Counted from the stretch's first letter, positions 50,510 to 60,235 are shown. The stretch is DNA of 64,000 nucleotides from RGIG8745 sp045576655 (GCA_045576655.1 JAZNGW010000007.1:1-64000); one strand, 5' to 3'. Numbers and translations are program-made. The notes: generated by a model from the letters alone, not told the origin.

Positions 50510-52075
50510 ATGAAGAGTCGCATCTTGAACACTTTAACGCTATGCCTTTGTCTGCTGCTCATGTCAGCATGCCAGCATGAGGACACTGTGCTTAGTGAAG
50601 ATACACCAAATGGCACTTCACTCTCCATAACTTTCAAATGCAATAACGGAGGTGTGCTGACACGCGGAATTGAAGATTTAGATGACAACGGTGACGTCTC
50701 TGAAGAGAAGAAGATACGGGATGGACGTTTGATGTATCGCCTGGCGGTATTCATTGCCGAAGGCACCAAAGTAGTGGCATCTACAATACTTGAGGCCGAT
50801 GACAATCGTTTCATTAATGACAATACAGAAGCAACCGTCACATTTGAGAATCTGGACTACAGAAAGACCTACCAACTTTATGCAGTTGCTAATTACGGAA
50901 ACTACGGCACGCTGGCAAGCAACATAACATCTCTGACAGACTATAACATTACAGGTACGCACAATGTAACAGCCTCAAGCAGCAATCTTTGCAAGGGACA
51001 AACGACCTATCCTCTTTCGATGAAAAGGGAAATACAGTTGTCGCCAGGAAATAACACCGTTTCAGGGGAACTGGTAAGAACGTACGCTCGTCTACGCATA
51101 AACGTAAGAAACCAAAGCACGGTAAAGGACATGACGATAACAAACCTGAGTTTCCCTGCACGATTTACTCAAAGCAGCGCCAACCTCTTCACCGAGGGTG
51201 GCACCGCCTCGGTATCACCTGTTGTCACATCTAACGATGCTATTACTCCGTTCCAGCCAAATATGGTTATACCAAAGATTGATGAATCTGGAAAAGTGAC
51301 AGAAACCACAATATTCGATGCCTATCTGCTTGAAAGCACAGGGGGTGACTACAAATACACTATCGGACTGAAGTACGACGGAGGGGAACAGACTTCCTTC
51401 AAGGTCAGTGAGACTGCAACAAATAAACGAGAAAACATCAAAGATGGCGACATGTATGTTATCTACAACACTAACGCTTCTAGGTATCTATACACAACGG
51501 CATCTGCGGCAGGTGCGTCAAACGTAAGCGCAGGTTCTTCATATCTAAATGCTAATGGTGAACTGAATCCTAATTATGTTTGGAGGTTCAAACGAGCAGG
51601 AAACAACATGTACACCATTGAGTCCATGGGTGCGTCAGGTTTCTACATGCAAAGTTCAAAACTTACCCAAAGTGCAGTACCAATGACTGATAATCCGGGT
51701 AATAGCGACTATTTTACGGCCAGCAATAGCGGAAGCAATTTGCGATTCCAATCAACAAGCAGCAGTCGTTATTTGGCTGTAAGCAGAAGTTATGGTACGG
51801 TTTACGGACATAGTGGAAGCAGCAACCAAAATTATCGCAACTTCGTGCTGTACAAGGTGGAAGGCGGAACGATGTCCTCAACCAAGACTCATACGGAAAC
51901 GATCCCTATAAACATACTGGACAATGAAACCGGACAGAGTTCTGCCATGACTTCGCTTCGTCGTAACGATTTTGTTCAAGTGCTTGTCAATGTGTCGTAT
52001 AACGAAAAGACTGGTGAGTTGAATTTTGAAGTAGCGGATTGGGAGAAGATAGACGGAGAGGTGACTTTTGATTAA
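50510..52075 (+). CDS. FimB/Mfa2-family fimbrial lipoprotein with an embedded trefoil-like domain
   Basis: The protein has 521 residues with a lipobox at LMSAC. Residues about 25-300 match Mfa2/FimB-type subunits: RLAVFIAEGTKVV, TVTFENLDYRKTYQLYAVA, YPLSMKREIQL and LVRTYARLRINVRNQS. Residues about 308-450 are foreign to that pattern: GDMYVIYNTNASRYLYT, VWRFKRAGNNMYTIESM, FYMQSS and RFQSTSSSRYLAV form a repeated beta-trefoil (ricin/fascin-like) pattern. After it the fimbrial fold resumes (LRRNDFVQVLVNVSYNEKTG, FEVADWEKID). Its place before the DUF4906 gene fits an anchor or tip-near subunit; the insert may give glycan binding. Confidence 0.82.
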   Translation: MKSRILNTLTLCLCLLLMSACQHEDTVLSEDTPNGTSLSITFKCNNGGVLTRGIEDLDDNGDVSEEKKIRDGRLMYRLAVFIAEGTKVVASTILEADDNRFINDNTEATVTFENLDYRKTYQLYAVANYGNYGTLASNITSLTDYNITGTHNVTASSSNLCKGQTTYPLSMKREIQLSPGNNTVSGELVRTYARLRINVRNQSTVKDMTITNLSFPARFTQSSANLFTEGGTASVSPVVTSNDAITPFQPNMVIPKIDESGKVTETTIFDAYLLESTGGDYKYTIGLKYDGGEQTSFKVSETATNKRENIKDGDMYVIYNTNASRYLYTTASAAGASNVSAGSSYLNANGELNPNYVWRFKRAGNNMYTIESMGASGFYMQSSKLTQSAVPMTDNPGNSDYFTASNSGSNLRFQSTSSSRYLAVSRSYGTVYGHSGSSNQNYRNFVLYKVEGGTMSSTKTHTETIPINILDNETGQSSAMTSLRRNDFVQVLVNVSYNEKTGELNFEVADWEKIDGEVTFD

Positions 52076-52094
52076 CAACGAAAGAAGTACGAGT

Positions 52095-55000
52095 ATGAAG
52101 AATTATATATGTAAATCAATATTAATAGTGTGCGCTTGCCTCTGCTCTGTTTCGTGCACTGAGGACCAGTTGCTAACACAATCTGTCGTAGGCAATTATG
52201 TTGATGCGGTACTTGACTTCGGAACCACACCAAACACAGAAGTCAGCATCAAAACACGCTCTACCTACGCACCTCACTATGAAACTATGGTGCGCAATCT
52301 GTATGTAATGATTTTTGCTAACGACCATAAGGTTTACGGACGTTACTTCGGCGAGAAAGACTTAGATAAAACCGCTGCAAAGGAGTATTGGACGGTGAAC
52401 AATATGACTTCAGACAATACCGTACAAACTTCAGGATCGCTTCACATGAGTGTGCCAACCATATCATCTAATGCCGAAATTGTACTTATTGCCAATATTG
52501 ACTTGGACTTCCTCAACTTGTCAGAAGAGCGTCTGGGATTGATACGCAACAAGGGAGACCTGCAGGACATGATAGTTACACTTAACCAAGAAATTCCTGA
52601 CAGAAACGCTGGATTTTTCATGATGACAGGTAGCAAAAACGGGGTAACAATAGCTTCTGACGGGAAAATAACAGTACCAGGAGGTAAGATTTTGCTTAAT
52701 CGCTTAGATGCCAAGATTGAGGTAAACGTGCGTATAAACCCCTATGAAGAAACCAACAGGCAAAAGGTTGAGGAGTTTACTCCTGAGTCATGGCAAGTGA
52801 TAAACTTGCCCAAGAGTTCATTCCTGATACCAAATGATGCACCTATTTCTGCATCTTTCTATAATCTGAGCCCTAAGAATTTCGAAACAACAGAGAATGA
52901 AGTTTCCAACGGCACATCAACAGGTGCGGTCCTGCATGGTTTCTCGTTCTATTCACTCGAGAACCTCCGTTCTGACGAAAAAAAGAAAAGCGTAGAAGGC
53001 AATTACCACCATCGCGACAGACGTATTAAACACCTCGACGACGTAAATTCAGAGGACTATGGCACTTACGATACAGAAAACGGAATGTGGGAATACGCAC
53101 CAGAAAAAGCCACCTACATCATTATCAAGGGAGAATTGCAGATGGTTGTCGACCCCGGATTGACCAGTGAGCAGCATCTGATTGCCGATGTCACCTATTA
53201 TGTGCATCTTGGTGACTTCGCCTCTGACAAGGACAACTACAACGTGGAGCGCAATACGAACTACAAGTACACCATTAATATCAAGGGTGTAGACAACATC
53301 GAGATAGAAGTGGAAACATCTAACGACAACCTTGAAGGAATAACGGAGAACCAACCTGGTGCCATGGGCCATCTCTACGAAGCAGAAGAGGACATCTACA
53401 CTTTTGACGCTCATTACGGTCAACGGGTATATACCATAAAAGCCAGCGAAGTAGACGTTGACAACATGACTTGGTACGTACGCACACCTTTCGGACGTGA
53501 AGGCATCCCTACCAAAGACGAATCTGGGAATGAAATTTACAACGATCTGGACTACAAATGGGTGGAGTTTATGCTGAACGACAAGAACGAAAATACAGAC
53601 GTATACTCTACATCAAACATGCGCTACCCTGCTGATAGAAGCAAACTCCTTAATGTAATCGACATGCTTAAGCTGGTAAAGTCAGAGGTTATCAAATGGA
53701 GGGCTGGCAAGACTAGTTTATTTGACCAAAATGGCGAAATAAATTTTACGGTTTTTGTTGACGAATTCTACTACAACGAGAATCCTATGAATCCAAACGA
53801 CAAGGAGATCCTTTGGAAGAAATTTGTGAACCAACCAAATCGACTCATGCACATCCTTTGCAAAAACAACCGAAGTGCTGACGGGGAGAGTTCTGTTACA
53901 GGAAGCATACTAACCATACGACAACGCTCCATACAGACCCCTTTCAACATAAATCAGGAACGCACAGACCTGAACGAGGCATGGGGATGCGAAACAGAGG
54001 ACGAAACAAAAAACCGTGCATGGTTCTACCACCCCAACGAGCGTCTGGGCACCCTCACAAACGCGCATAAACCATCGTACACTCCCGACAACACGTCACT
54101 TACTGATGGACTTTACAACACCGCATGCCTAATAAACCTTGTTAATGGAATCGGGACTGGTAAAAGTATTAACACCACTCTGAAATGGGACACATTTCTT
54201 GATTACTCAGACAGAAATTTAGAACTGAAAGATGATTATTTATCAGGGTTATATTCCGTATTTTTACGTAATCGCGACCTTGACGGCGATGGCTTCGTGG
54301 ATCCCGAGGAACTTCGCTGGTACATTGCATCACTGGACCAGTTGTGCGGACTCTTCATCGGTGACCAAGGACTTAGCACAGATGCACAACTCTACCCTAT
54401 AGCGGCAAGTCGCGAACCGAACTCGCCAATTAACGGAGGCGCATTTGACGGCGTATATCCATGGCGCCTTCATGTAGTAAGCAGTACTGCCTGGAATCAA
54501 ACAGCAGGCAACGTGCCAATCATTGTTTGGGCTGAAGAAGGTGCCTCTACAGGTGAATACCAGGTCCATTACGGAAAACCAGCATATTCACCAGTCAGAT
54601 GCGTGCGCAATTTGGGAACAGAACCACCTACAGCAACAAGCATTTGCACAGCTGGCGCAAACTTCCCCGAAGACATGCTCATCAATGTTACTCGTCCAAC
54701 AGGGAACATCACTGTAAACTCCGTCTTTAAATTTGACATGCAGAACATGAACAAGGAATCTCTTCGTGCATACTACACAACACATGAACTTGTTCCTGGT
54801 AATGAGTATTCTTCTATGTCACGCGTATATGACGGATTTGAAACAGGCGCATTAAAACAGTACACAACAACAACCCCTGCATATAACACATTGAAAAGCG
54901 AGCTGGAACAAGGAAATTCACCATCGCCCGAAGGTTATCGGGTACCGAACGTTCGAGAAGGAGTTATCATGCACCTCTACTGCAAAAACGATGGCAGCTG

Positions 55001-55178
55001 GTGGGATAACAACAAGGGGACCCTTGTCAGCAATTTTTACTCGTTCGGTTACCATGGTAATAGATACGATGTGGTTAACGGCGAGCAATTTTACTCTTGG
55101 ACAATTTACAACGATCGTGTCACTCTGGGTAACCCTGCATCACAATACATTCGCTTCGTCAAGGACCTGCAAAACTAA
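52095..55178 (+). CDS. DUF4906-type large fimbrial tip-like lipoprotein
   Basis: The protein has 1027 residues from the ATG at 52095; an in-frame TTG at 52068 would overlap the previous gene and spoil the lipoprotein signal (ending SVSC). Residues about 40-300 look like an Mfa-type N-domain (VRNLYVMIFANDHKVYGRYF, LNRLDAKIEVNVRIN). Near 330-420 the sequence reads VTYYVHLGDFASDKDNYNVE and RNTNYKYTINIKGV. A perfect EF-hand type loop, DLDGDGFVDPEE, is at 728-739, followed by LRWYIASLDQLCGLFIGDQG. The end (EGYRVPNVREGVIM, SFGYHGNRYD) completes the DUF4906 pattern. By family and by last place in the operon it is probably the adhesive tip, with a calcium-stabilised fold. Confidence 0.85.
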   Translation: MKNYICKSILIVCACLCSVSCTEDQLLTQSVVGNYVDAVLDFGTTPNTEVSIKTRSTYAPHYETMVRNLYVMIFANDHKVYGRYFGEKDLDKTAAKEYWTVNNMTSDNTVQTSGSLHMSVPTISSNAEIVLIANIDLDFLNLSEERLGLIRNKGDLQDMIVTLNQEIPDRNAGFFMMTGSKNGVTIASDGKITVPGGKILLNRLDAKIEVNVRINPYEETNRQKVEEFTPESWQVINLPKSSFLIPNDAPISASFYNLSPKNFETTENEVSNGTSTGAVLHGFSFYSLENLRSDEKKKSVEGNYHHRDRRIKHLDDVNSEDYGTYDTENGMWEYAPEKATYIIIKGELQMVVDPGLTSEQHLIADVTYYVHLGDFASDKDNYNVERNTNYKYTINIKGVDNIEIEVETSNDNLEGITENQPGAMGHLYEAEEDIYTFDAHYGQRVYTIKASEVDVDNMTWYVRTPFGREGIPTKDESGNEIYNDLDYKWVEFMLNDKNENTDVYSTSNMRYPADRSKLLNVIDMLKLVKSEVIKWRAGKTSLFDQNGEINFTVFVDEFYYNENPMNPNDKEILWKKFVNQPNRLMHILCKNNRSADGESSVTGSILTIRQRSIQTPFNINQERTDLNEAWGCETEDETKNRAWFYHPNERLGTLTNAHKPSYTPDNTSLTDGLYNTACLINLVNGIGTGKSINTTLKWDTFLDYSDRNLELKDDYLSGLYSVFLRNRDLDGDGFVDPEELRWYIASLDQLCGLFIGDQGLSTDAQLYPIAASREPNSPINGGAFDGVYPWRLHVVSSTAWNQTAGNVPIIVWAEEGASTGEYQVHYGKPAYSPVRCVRNLGTEPPTATSICTAGANFPEDMLINVTRPTGNITVNSVFKFDMQNMNKESLRAYYTTHELVPGNEYSSMSRVYDGFETGALKQYTTTTPAYNTLKSELEQGNSPSPEGYRVPNVREGVIMHLYCKNDGSWWDNNKGTLVSNFYSFGYHGNRYDVVNGEQFYSWTIYNDRVTLGNPASQYIRFVKDLQN

Positions 55179-55248
55179 CTATATCCCTTTATAAAAGAGT
55201 ATTTCAGCCCCAGAGTCAGAGTTGATTTCGAAACGAAAAATAACTTAA

Positions 55249-55285
55249 AGGGCTGAATCCGCTATGGAATCAGCCCTAACTTTTA
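55249..55285. terminator. Terminator shared by the fimbrial operon and the converging aminotransferase gene
   Basis: AGGGCTGAATCC-GCTAT-GGAATCAGCCCT with one mismatch, followed by AACTTTTAT on the plus strand and by TTTAAG on the minus strand. Confidence 0.75.
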
Positions 55286-55305
55286 TATTAGCCCCTACAA
55301 TAGTT

Positions 55306-56499
55306 TTACTTCAGTCTTGCGAGAGTCTCTTTGATGCGCTTCATTGCCTCGATGATGTTTTCATCGCTTGTGGCATAGCTCATGCGGAAGCACTCTGGAG
55401 AACCGAAAGCGTCGCCGGCTACTGCTGCCACATGACCCACTTCGAGGAGGTACATGGCGAGGTCGGTAGAGGTGTTGATGACGCGGTCGCCATCAGCCTT
55501 GCCGAAGTATGCAGAGCACTTAGGGAAAAGATAGAAAGCTCCCTGAGGTTCGTTGACTTCAAGTCCTGGGATTTCCTTTGCGAGACTTACGATGAGGTTG
55601 CGTCTGCGCTCGAAAGCCTTGCGCATATCCTCAACAGGCTGCTGTGTGCCCGTGTAAGCCGCCTCGGCCGCCTTCTGGCTCACAGAGCAAGGACCGCTGG
55701 TGTACTGTCCCTGCAGTTTGTTGCATCCCTTAACGACCCACTCCGGCGCTGCGATGAAACCGATGCGCCAGCCTGTCATGGCGTATGCCTTGCTGACTCC
55801 GTTGATGATAACAACGCGGTCGCGGATGTCTTCAAACTCTGCCATAGAAGCGTGCTTGCCCACATAGTTGATGTGCTCATAAATCTCGTCGGCAACTACA
55901 ATGACACGCTCGTGCTTGAGAAGCACGTTCTTGAGCGCCTCAAGTTCAGCCTTGCTGTATACGGAACCTGTAGGGTTTGACGGAGAGCAGAGGATGATAG
56001 CGCGAGTCTTAGGAGTGATTGCTGCTTCAAGCTGCTCTGGGGTGATTTTGAAGTCCTGTTCTATAGTTGACTCAATAAACACAGGTGTGCCATCTGCAAG
56101 CTTCACCATCTCTGGGTAGCTCACCCAGTAAGGAGCAGGGATGATGACTTCATCGCCTGTGTTGACAAGAGCCATTATGACGTTGCAGACAGACTGCTTG
56201 GCTCCGTTAGAGCAGAGGATCTGCGATGGCTTGTAATCAAGTCCGTTTTCGTTCTTGAGCTTTGCCACGATAGCATTCTTAAGCTCCGGATAACCTGGGT
56301 TTGGCGAATAACGTGAGAAGTTGTCATCAATAGCCTTCTTGGCTGCCTCCTTGATATGGTCTGGAGTATTGAAGTCTGGTTCACCGACACTGAGGTTGAT
56401 TACATCCACACCTTGTGCCTTAAGTTCGCTGCTCTTCTGCGACATAGCAAGGGTGGCAGAAGGCGAAAGTCTGTTAAGACGCTCTGAGAGAAGTTCCAT
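55306..56499 (-). CDS. Pyridoxal-phosphate aminotransferase, aspartate type
   Basis: The protein has 397 residues of the class I/II fold-type I aminotransferases. Family marks: LSVGEPDFNTPDHIKEA at the start, SNGAKQSVCNVIMALVNTGD, IPAPYWVSYPEMVKLADGTP, LCSPSNPTGSVY with the conserved Asn, VADEIYEHINY with the Asp that contacts PLP, INGVSKAYAMTGWRIGF with the Schiff-base Lys, and an Arg in FRMSYATSDE that binds the substrate carboxylate. It most resembles prokaryotic type Ib aspartate transaminases, which interconvert aspartate and oxaloacetate. It follows ribBA by 58 bases on the same strand, in a probable lptF/G-ribBA-aminotransferase operon. Confidence 0.93.
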   Translation of the reverse strand: MELLSERLNRLSPSATLAMSQKSSELKAQGVDVINLSVGEPDFNTPDHIKEAAKKAIDDNFSRYSPNPGYPELKNAIVAKLKNENGLDYKPSQILCSNGAKQSVCNVIMALVNTGDEVIIPAPYWVSYPEMVKLADGTPVFIESTIEQDFKITPEQLEAAITPKTRAIILCSPSNPTGSVYSKAELEALKNVLLKHERVIVVADEIYEHINYVGKHASMAEFEDIRDRVVIINGVSKAYAMTGWRIGFIAAPEWVVKGCNKLQGQYTSGPCSVSQKAAEAAYTGTQQPVEDMRKAFERRRNLIVSLAKEIPGLEVNEPQGAFYLFPKCSAYFGKADGDRVINTSTDLAMYLLEVGHVAAVAGDAFGSPECFRMSYATSDENIIEAMKRIKETLARLK

Positions 56500-56557
56500 G
56501 TATATATTATTGAAAGTTTAATGTTTAGAGTTTAGGGGTTAGGCCAGGAGACTTCCA

Positions 56558-57772
56558 CTATTTCTTAAAGTGCAGTGTGTGTCCCATTCTGTCCATCTTA
56601 GTGCGAAGATAGCGCTCGTTATATTCGTTCGGGCATATCTCGATAGGTACGTTCTCAACGATTTCGAGTCCGTAGCCTTCCAGACCCACACGCTTGACAG
56701 GGTTGTTGGTAAGCAGACGAATTTTGCCTACCCCAAGTTCGCGGAGGATCTGCGCACCCACACCATAGTCACGCTCGTCTGGATCGAAACCAAGGTGGAT
56801 ATTGGCATCTACGGTGTCGAGCCCTTCCTCCTGGAGCTTGTAGGCTGCAATCTTATTCATAAGACCTATGCCACGGCCCTCCTGGTTGAGATAGACAACT
56901 ACGCCCTTGCCCTCTTTGCTGATAAGTTCCATAGACTTATGCAGCTGGTCGCCGCAGTCGCAGCGCTTAGATCCGAATATGTCACCAGTTACGCATGACG
57001 AATGCATTCGCACAAGTACAGGCTCGTCCTTGTCCCACTCGCCAACGAAGAGAGCCACATGCTCAAGCCCGTTGCTCTTCTGGCGGAAAGGTATGATGCG
57101 GAAATGTCCGTATTCAGTAGGCATGTCAGCCTCAACGCCTTTCTCCACAAGCGACTCGCGCTGCAGGCGGTAGGCTATAAGGTCCTTGATTTGGATAAGT
57201 TTCATGTCAAACTGCTCTGCCTTCCTGACAAGTTCCGGCATACGTGCCATCGTTCCGTCTGGATTCAGAATTTCTATGAGTGCAGCCGCAGGGCGAAGAC
57301 CCGCTAAGCGAGCAAGGTCGATAGACGCTTCTGTATGTCCGGCGCGGCGAAGCACGCCCTTATCCTGGGCATAAAGCGGGTTGATGTGTCCTGGACGGCC
57401 AAAAGTCTGCGGCGTTGATGCTGGATCAGCAAGAGCCTTGATAGTCTCTGCTCTATCATGTGCGGAAACTCCAGTTGTACAGCCTTCCAACTTGTCAACG
57501 GTGACAGTGAACGGAGTGCCGAGCATGGAGGTGTTGTCCTGCACCTGATGCTGAAGTTCCAATTCGGCAGCACGCGACATCGTGATAGGTGCACAAAGTA
57601 CGCCTCTGCCCTCGCTAAGCATAAAGTTAACCTTTTCGGGTGTTATCATTTCGGCAGGAGTGATAAAGTCGCCTTCGTTCTCGCGGTCTTCATCATCGAC
57701 CACAATAACGAACTTTCCTTGCTTAAAATCCTCTATTGCCTCTTCTATTGCACTAAATTTTATCTTGTCCAT
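56558..57772 (-). CDS. ribBA: Bifunctional DHBP synthase / GTP cyclohydrolase II
   Basis: The protein has 404 residues. The N-terminal half (about 1-205) is 3,4-dihydroxy-2-butanone-4-phosphate synthase: VVDDEDRENEGDFI, TSMLGTPFTVTVD, TGVSAHDRAETI and RAGHTEASIDLARLAG. The C-terminal half (about 210-404) is GTP cyclohydrolase II: the zinc site CVTGDIFGSKRCDCGDQL, NQEGRGIGLMNKI and LTNNPVKRVGL. Together they make both precursors of riboflavin in the cytoplasm. It lies 21 bases after the LptF/G-like gene and has no FMN riboswitch ahead of it that I can see. Confidence 0.97.
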   Translation of the reverse strand: MDKIKFSAIEEAIEDFKQGKFVIVVDDEDRENEGDFITPAEMITPEKVNFMLSEGRGVLCAPITMSRAAELELQHQVQDNTSMLGTPFTVTVDKLEGCTTGVSAHDRAETIKALADPASTPQTFGRPGHINPLYAQDKGVLRRAGHTEASIDLARLAGLRPAAALIEILNPDGTMARMPELVRKAEQFDMKLIQIKDLIAYRLQRESLVEKGVEADMPTEYGHFRIIPFRQKSNGLEHVALFVGEWDKDEPVLVRMHSSCVTGDIFGSKRCDCGDQLHKSMELISKEGKGVVVYLNQEGRGIGLMNKIAAYKLQEEGLDTVDANIHLGFDPDERDYGVGAQILRELGVGKIRLLTNNPVKRVGLEGYGLEIVENVPIEICPNEYNERYLRTKMDRMGHTLHFKK

Positions 57773-57793
57773 TTCAATGGGGATTAGAATGCA

Positions 57794-59707
57794 TTAAACA
57801 CTAACCGTCAAGCAAAGCTCCTTAAGCGCACCTGCGGTCTTGACAATCTGGCGTAAATCCTTGCGCAAACGACGGCGGAAATACGATATGCGAAACATCA
57901 GAACTATTCCTACAGGAACCAGAGCCCCTGCAAGGATATTCAGTTTGCGGTTGCGGAACGGCGCTGTATGTGCATGGGCATCAAGCACGGGCAGTGCGTT
58001 CAGATCTTTCAATATGCGGCGATCCTTGCTGTTGGCGAGCGCCTCCACCACATATTCCATTCTTTCGCTCAGGTCTGCAATCTTCTCATCCTGCCCATTG
58101 CGGAAAAACAGATTGATATAGTTTGGCAAACCTCTGAGGTCATGCGTGCGGCGGTAGTCATGGCTGTCTGCAATAATTTTATCGAGCATATCAGCCATCA
58201 TACCATAGTCTGGATCGTCGATGATTACTTCCTTGCGCACAATATAGCGCTTAGTACGTATGCCGAAGAGCTTACGGAAGAATGCCGCATACGAATCGAA
58301 ATTAAACACAGTAGAGTCATTGTTCGATTTTATCGTGAAGAACAGGCCCATAGGTGCCAGCACAATCGTACTAAGCCACATTCCGAACCACACAGGGATG
58401 CTACCCTCGCGGCCAAGCTTCATGCCTGCCGTATTGATGATGTAGTAGACAATGAATATGATGACCGAAATGACTATCGGCAAGCCCAATCCGCCCTTAC
58501 GGATAATGGCTCCGAGCGGCGCACCGATGAAGAAGAACACCAGGCATGAGAGCGACATCGTTATCATTTGCCAGAACTGAATCCGATGGCGGCGTATCTG
58601 ACGGTCGTAATCTTCCATACTTGCAGAGCGGTATTCGGAATCCATGCGCTGCATTGCAACACGCTGGGTCGCATCGCGATAAACTCTCGACAACTCCGAT
58701 GGCGACATTGCAGCAAGCAACGAATCAACAGGAACAATCTTTTCACCTTTTGCTGACGCTTCTACCGCCTTGATGCTATCGTCCTTACTCATGTTTTCGA
58801 TTGCCGAAACATATAGGATTCGCCTGTCCATTTCATCCACAAAAGACCTTGCAAGACTGTCTGTCTGCTGCTCCATAGAATCAATATCGGCAACGAGCGA
58901 TGCCATGTCCTTTGTAGATGCCGATGTGGAGAAGGACTCCGAATCTGCCATATTGAAATTCGTGTCGAAGTCTATAATGAAATGCTTGCGCACGAATGTT
59001 TCTCGGCGGTAAGGTATATTCTTTGTTTGCAAAGGATTATCGCGCAGATTCTCAAACTGCTCGCCGTTGTACAGATGAAGCGTAAGATGCTGCTTGTCTG
59101 CACTCGTCTCCAGGCGTCCTGAGTCGGCTAAGATAATTGTCGCCTTATCCACGCCCTCGGCCAGATTATAAATCATCACGTCGTAGAGCATGCCTGTCTC
59201 CTTGTTCTTCTTGTCGACAAAGAGGTTGATGCCTTCAATGCCATCATAGAACACACCTTCAGGAATATCCAGTTCCGGCGACTTCTGACGCATCGAGAAA
59301 AGAAGTTGCATAAGGTTTTGCTGGGCGCGCGGAGCTACAACGTCCTGGAAGTAGAACGACCAGCAACTCAGAATGACTGTAAATATTACCAACGGGCGCA
59401 ATGTGCGGAACAACGACACGCCGGCGGCCTTTATAGCAAGAAGTTCAAAACGCTCGCCGAGGTTGCCAAACGAAATAAGCGAAGCAAGAAGTATGGCAAG
59501 AGGCAATGCGAGAGGCACCAGCGTTTCGCCTGCATAGAAGAAGAACTTTGCCATCACTGTGACTTCGAGTCCCTTGCCCACAAGTTCATCGACATACTTC
59601 CACAGAAACTGCATCATCACCACGAACAGACTGATACAGAACGTACCTGCAAACAGAAGCAGATAGTTCTTCAAGATATACAAGTCAAGTCGTTTGATAA
59701 GTCGCAT
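57794..59707 (-). CDS. LptF/LptG-family lipopolysaccharide export permease
   Basis: The protein has 637 residues from the ATG at 59707 (MRLIKRLDLYILKNYLLLFA); a longer frame upstream to 60010 is ruled out by low-complexity repeats and the promoter box at 59770. The family pattern is clear: three membrane segments at the N-terminus with FVVMMQFLWKYVDELVGKGL and LALPLAILLASLISFGNLGE, a periplasmic jelly-roll region (about 130-320), and three more membrane segments (SCLVFFFIGAPLGAIIRKGG, LPIVISVIIFIVYYIINTAG). Unlike E. coli LptF/G it has a long cytoplasmic extension (about 490-637) with one more hydrophobic segment, LNILAGALVPVGIVLMF, as in other Bacteroidetes. It forms the membrane part of the LPS transporter. 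It is first of an operon with ribBA. Confidence 0.93.
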   Translation of the reverse strand: MRLIKRLDLYILKNYLLLFAGTFCISLFVVMMQFLWKYVDELVGKGLEVTVMAKFFFYAGETLVPLALPLAILLASLISFGNLGERFELLAIKAAGVSLFRTLRPLVIFTVILSCWSFYFQDVVAPRAQQNLMQLLFSMRQKSPELDIPEGVFYDGIEGINLFVDKKNKETGMLYDVMIYNLAEGVDKATIILADSGRLETSADKQHLTLHLYNGEQFENLRDNPLQTKNIPYRRETFVRKHFIIDFDTNFNMADSESFSTSASTKDMASLVADIDSMEQQTDSLARSFVDEMDRRILYVSAIENMSKDDSIKAVEASAKGEKIVPVDSLLAAMSPSELSRVYRDATQRVAMQRMDSEYRSASMEDYDRQIRRHRIQFWQMITMSLSCLVFFFIGAPLGAIIRKGGLGLPIVISVIIFIVYYIINTAGMKLGREGSIPVWFGMWLSTIVLAPMGLFFTIKSNNDSTVFNFDSYAAFFRKLFGIRTKRYIVRKEVIIDDPDYGMMADMLDKIIADSHDYRRTHDLRGLPNYINLFFRNGQDEKIADLSERMEYVVEALANSKDRRILKDLNALPVLDAHAHTAPFRNRKLNILAGALVPVGIVLMFRISYFRRRLRKDLRQIVKTAGALKELCLTVSV

Positions 59708-59769
59708 AAAATAACACCATTTACCATCACGCCAGACACCATTCTGGCAGATGCAGTCCTTTTCAACTT

Positions 59770-59777
59770 GCAAAAAT
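59770..59777 (-). promoter_or_regulatory. -7 box for the lptF/G-ribBA operon
   Basis: TATTTTTG on the minus strand fits TAnnTTTG, 62 bases before the ATG. A TTG lies about 16 bases upstream, closer than the usual spacing. Confidence 0.5.
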
Positions 59778-59837
59778 ACGATAAAAAAGAATAGCAACGC
59801 CCCCTTTTTGCCAAAATAACGGTACAAACACCGCAAA

Positions 59838-59873
59838 AACAGACCCTCCAGGCACTTTTTCTCACCTGGAGGG
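59838..59873 (-). terminator. Terminator-like hairpin upstream of lptF/G
   Basis: CCCTCCAGG with CCTGGAGGG around a 12-base loop, then TCTGTTTTTG on the minus strand. It may stop read-through from the gene ending at 60344. Confidence 0.65.
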
Positions 59874-59879
59874 ACTTTA

Positions 59880-60235
59880 CGGTAACGGGAACGATAACGA
59901 TAACGTTTATGGTTTATCGTTGATGGTTGATCGATGACGGAACGGGAACAACAATGCTCGTGTAGGGGCAGACCTGTGTGTCTGCCCGAAAAGGACTTGC
60001 TGTAGGACATGTGTCAAAATGCATTTATCCAATCATTTTGTCATTCTGAGCAAAGCGAAGAATCTCATGAAAACTTTTGCAGATGATGAGATCCTTCTTC
60101 GCTTCGCTTATCAGGATGACAATGGCAGGCGCTTTTCGGCGGACACGTAGGTCCGCACGCTACGACGGTAACGGGAACGATAACGATAAACCATAAACGA
60201 TAAACGTTACTCCGTTCCCGTTATCGTTACCGTTT
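59880..60235. repeat. Repeat-filled gap, third copy of the TCATTCTGA-type repeat
   Basis: It holds ACGATAACGTTTATGG simple repeats, the GGGCAGAC-CTGTGT-GTCTGCCC palindrome (59966-59987), the interspersed unit (about 60009-60125: TGTCAAAATGCATTTATCC, AATCATTTTGTCATTCTGAG, AAGAATCTCATG, GAGATCCTTCTTCGC, ATCAGGATGACAATGGC), a GCGGACACGTAGGTCCGC palindrome and more CGATAAAC repeats. No gene is seen. Confidence 0.8.

Noticed and set aside
57773..57793. FMN riboswitch before ribBA
   Set aside because: The gap is only 21 bases and holds no FMN-aptamer motif.
59708..60010. 101-codon N-terminal extension of the LptF/G-like protein
   Set aside because: It translates repeats and a hairpin, and the conserved protein starts at 59707 behind a -7 box.
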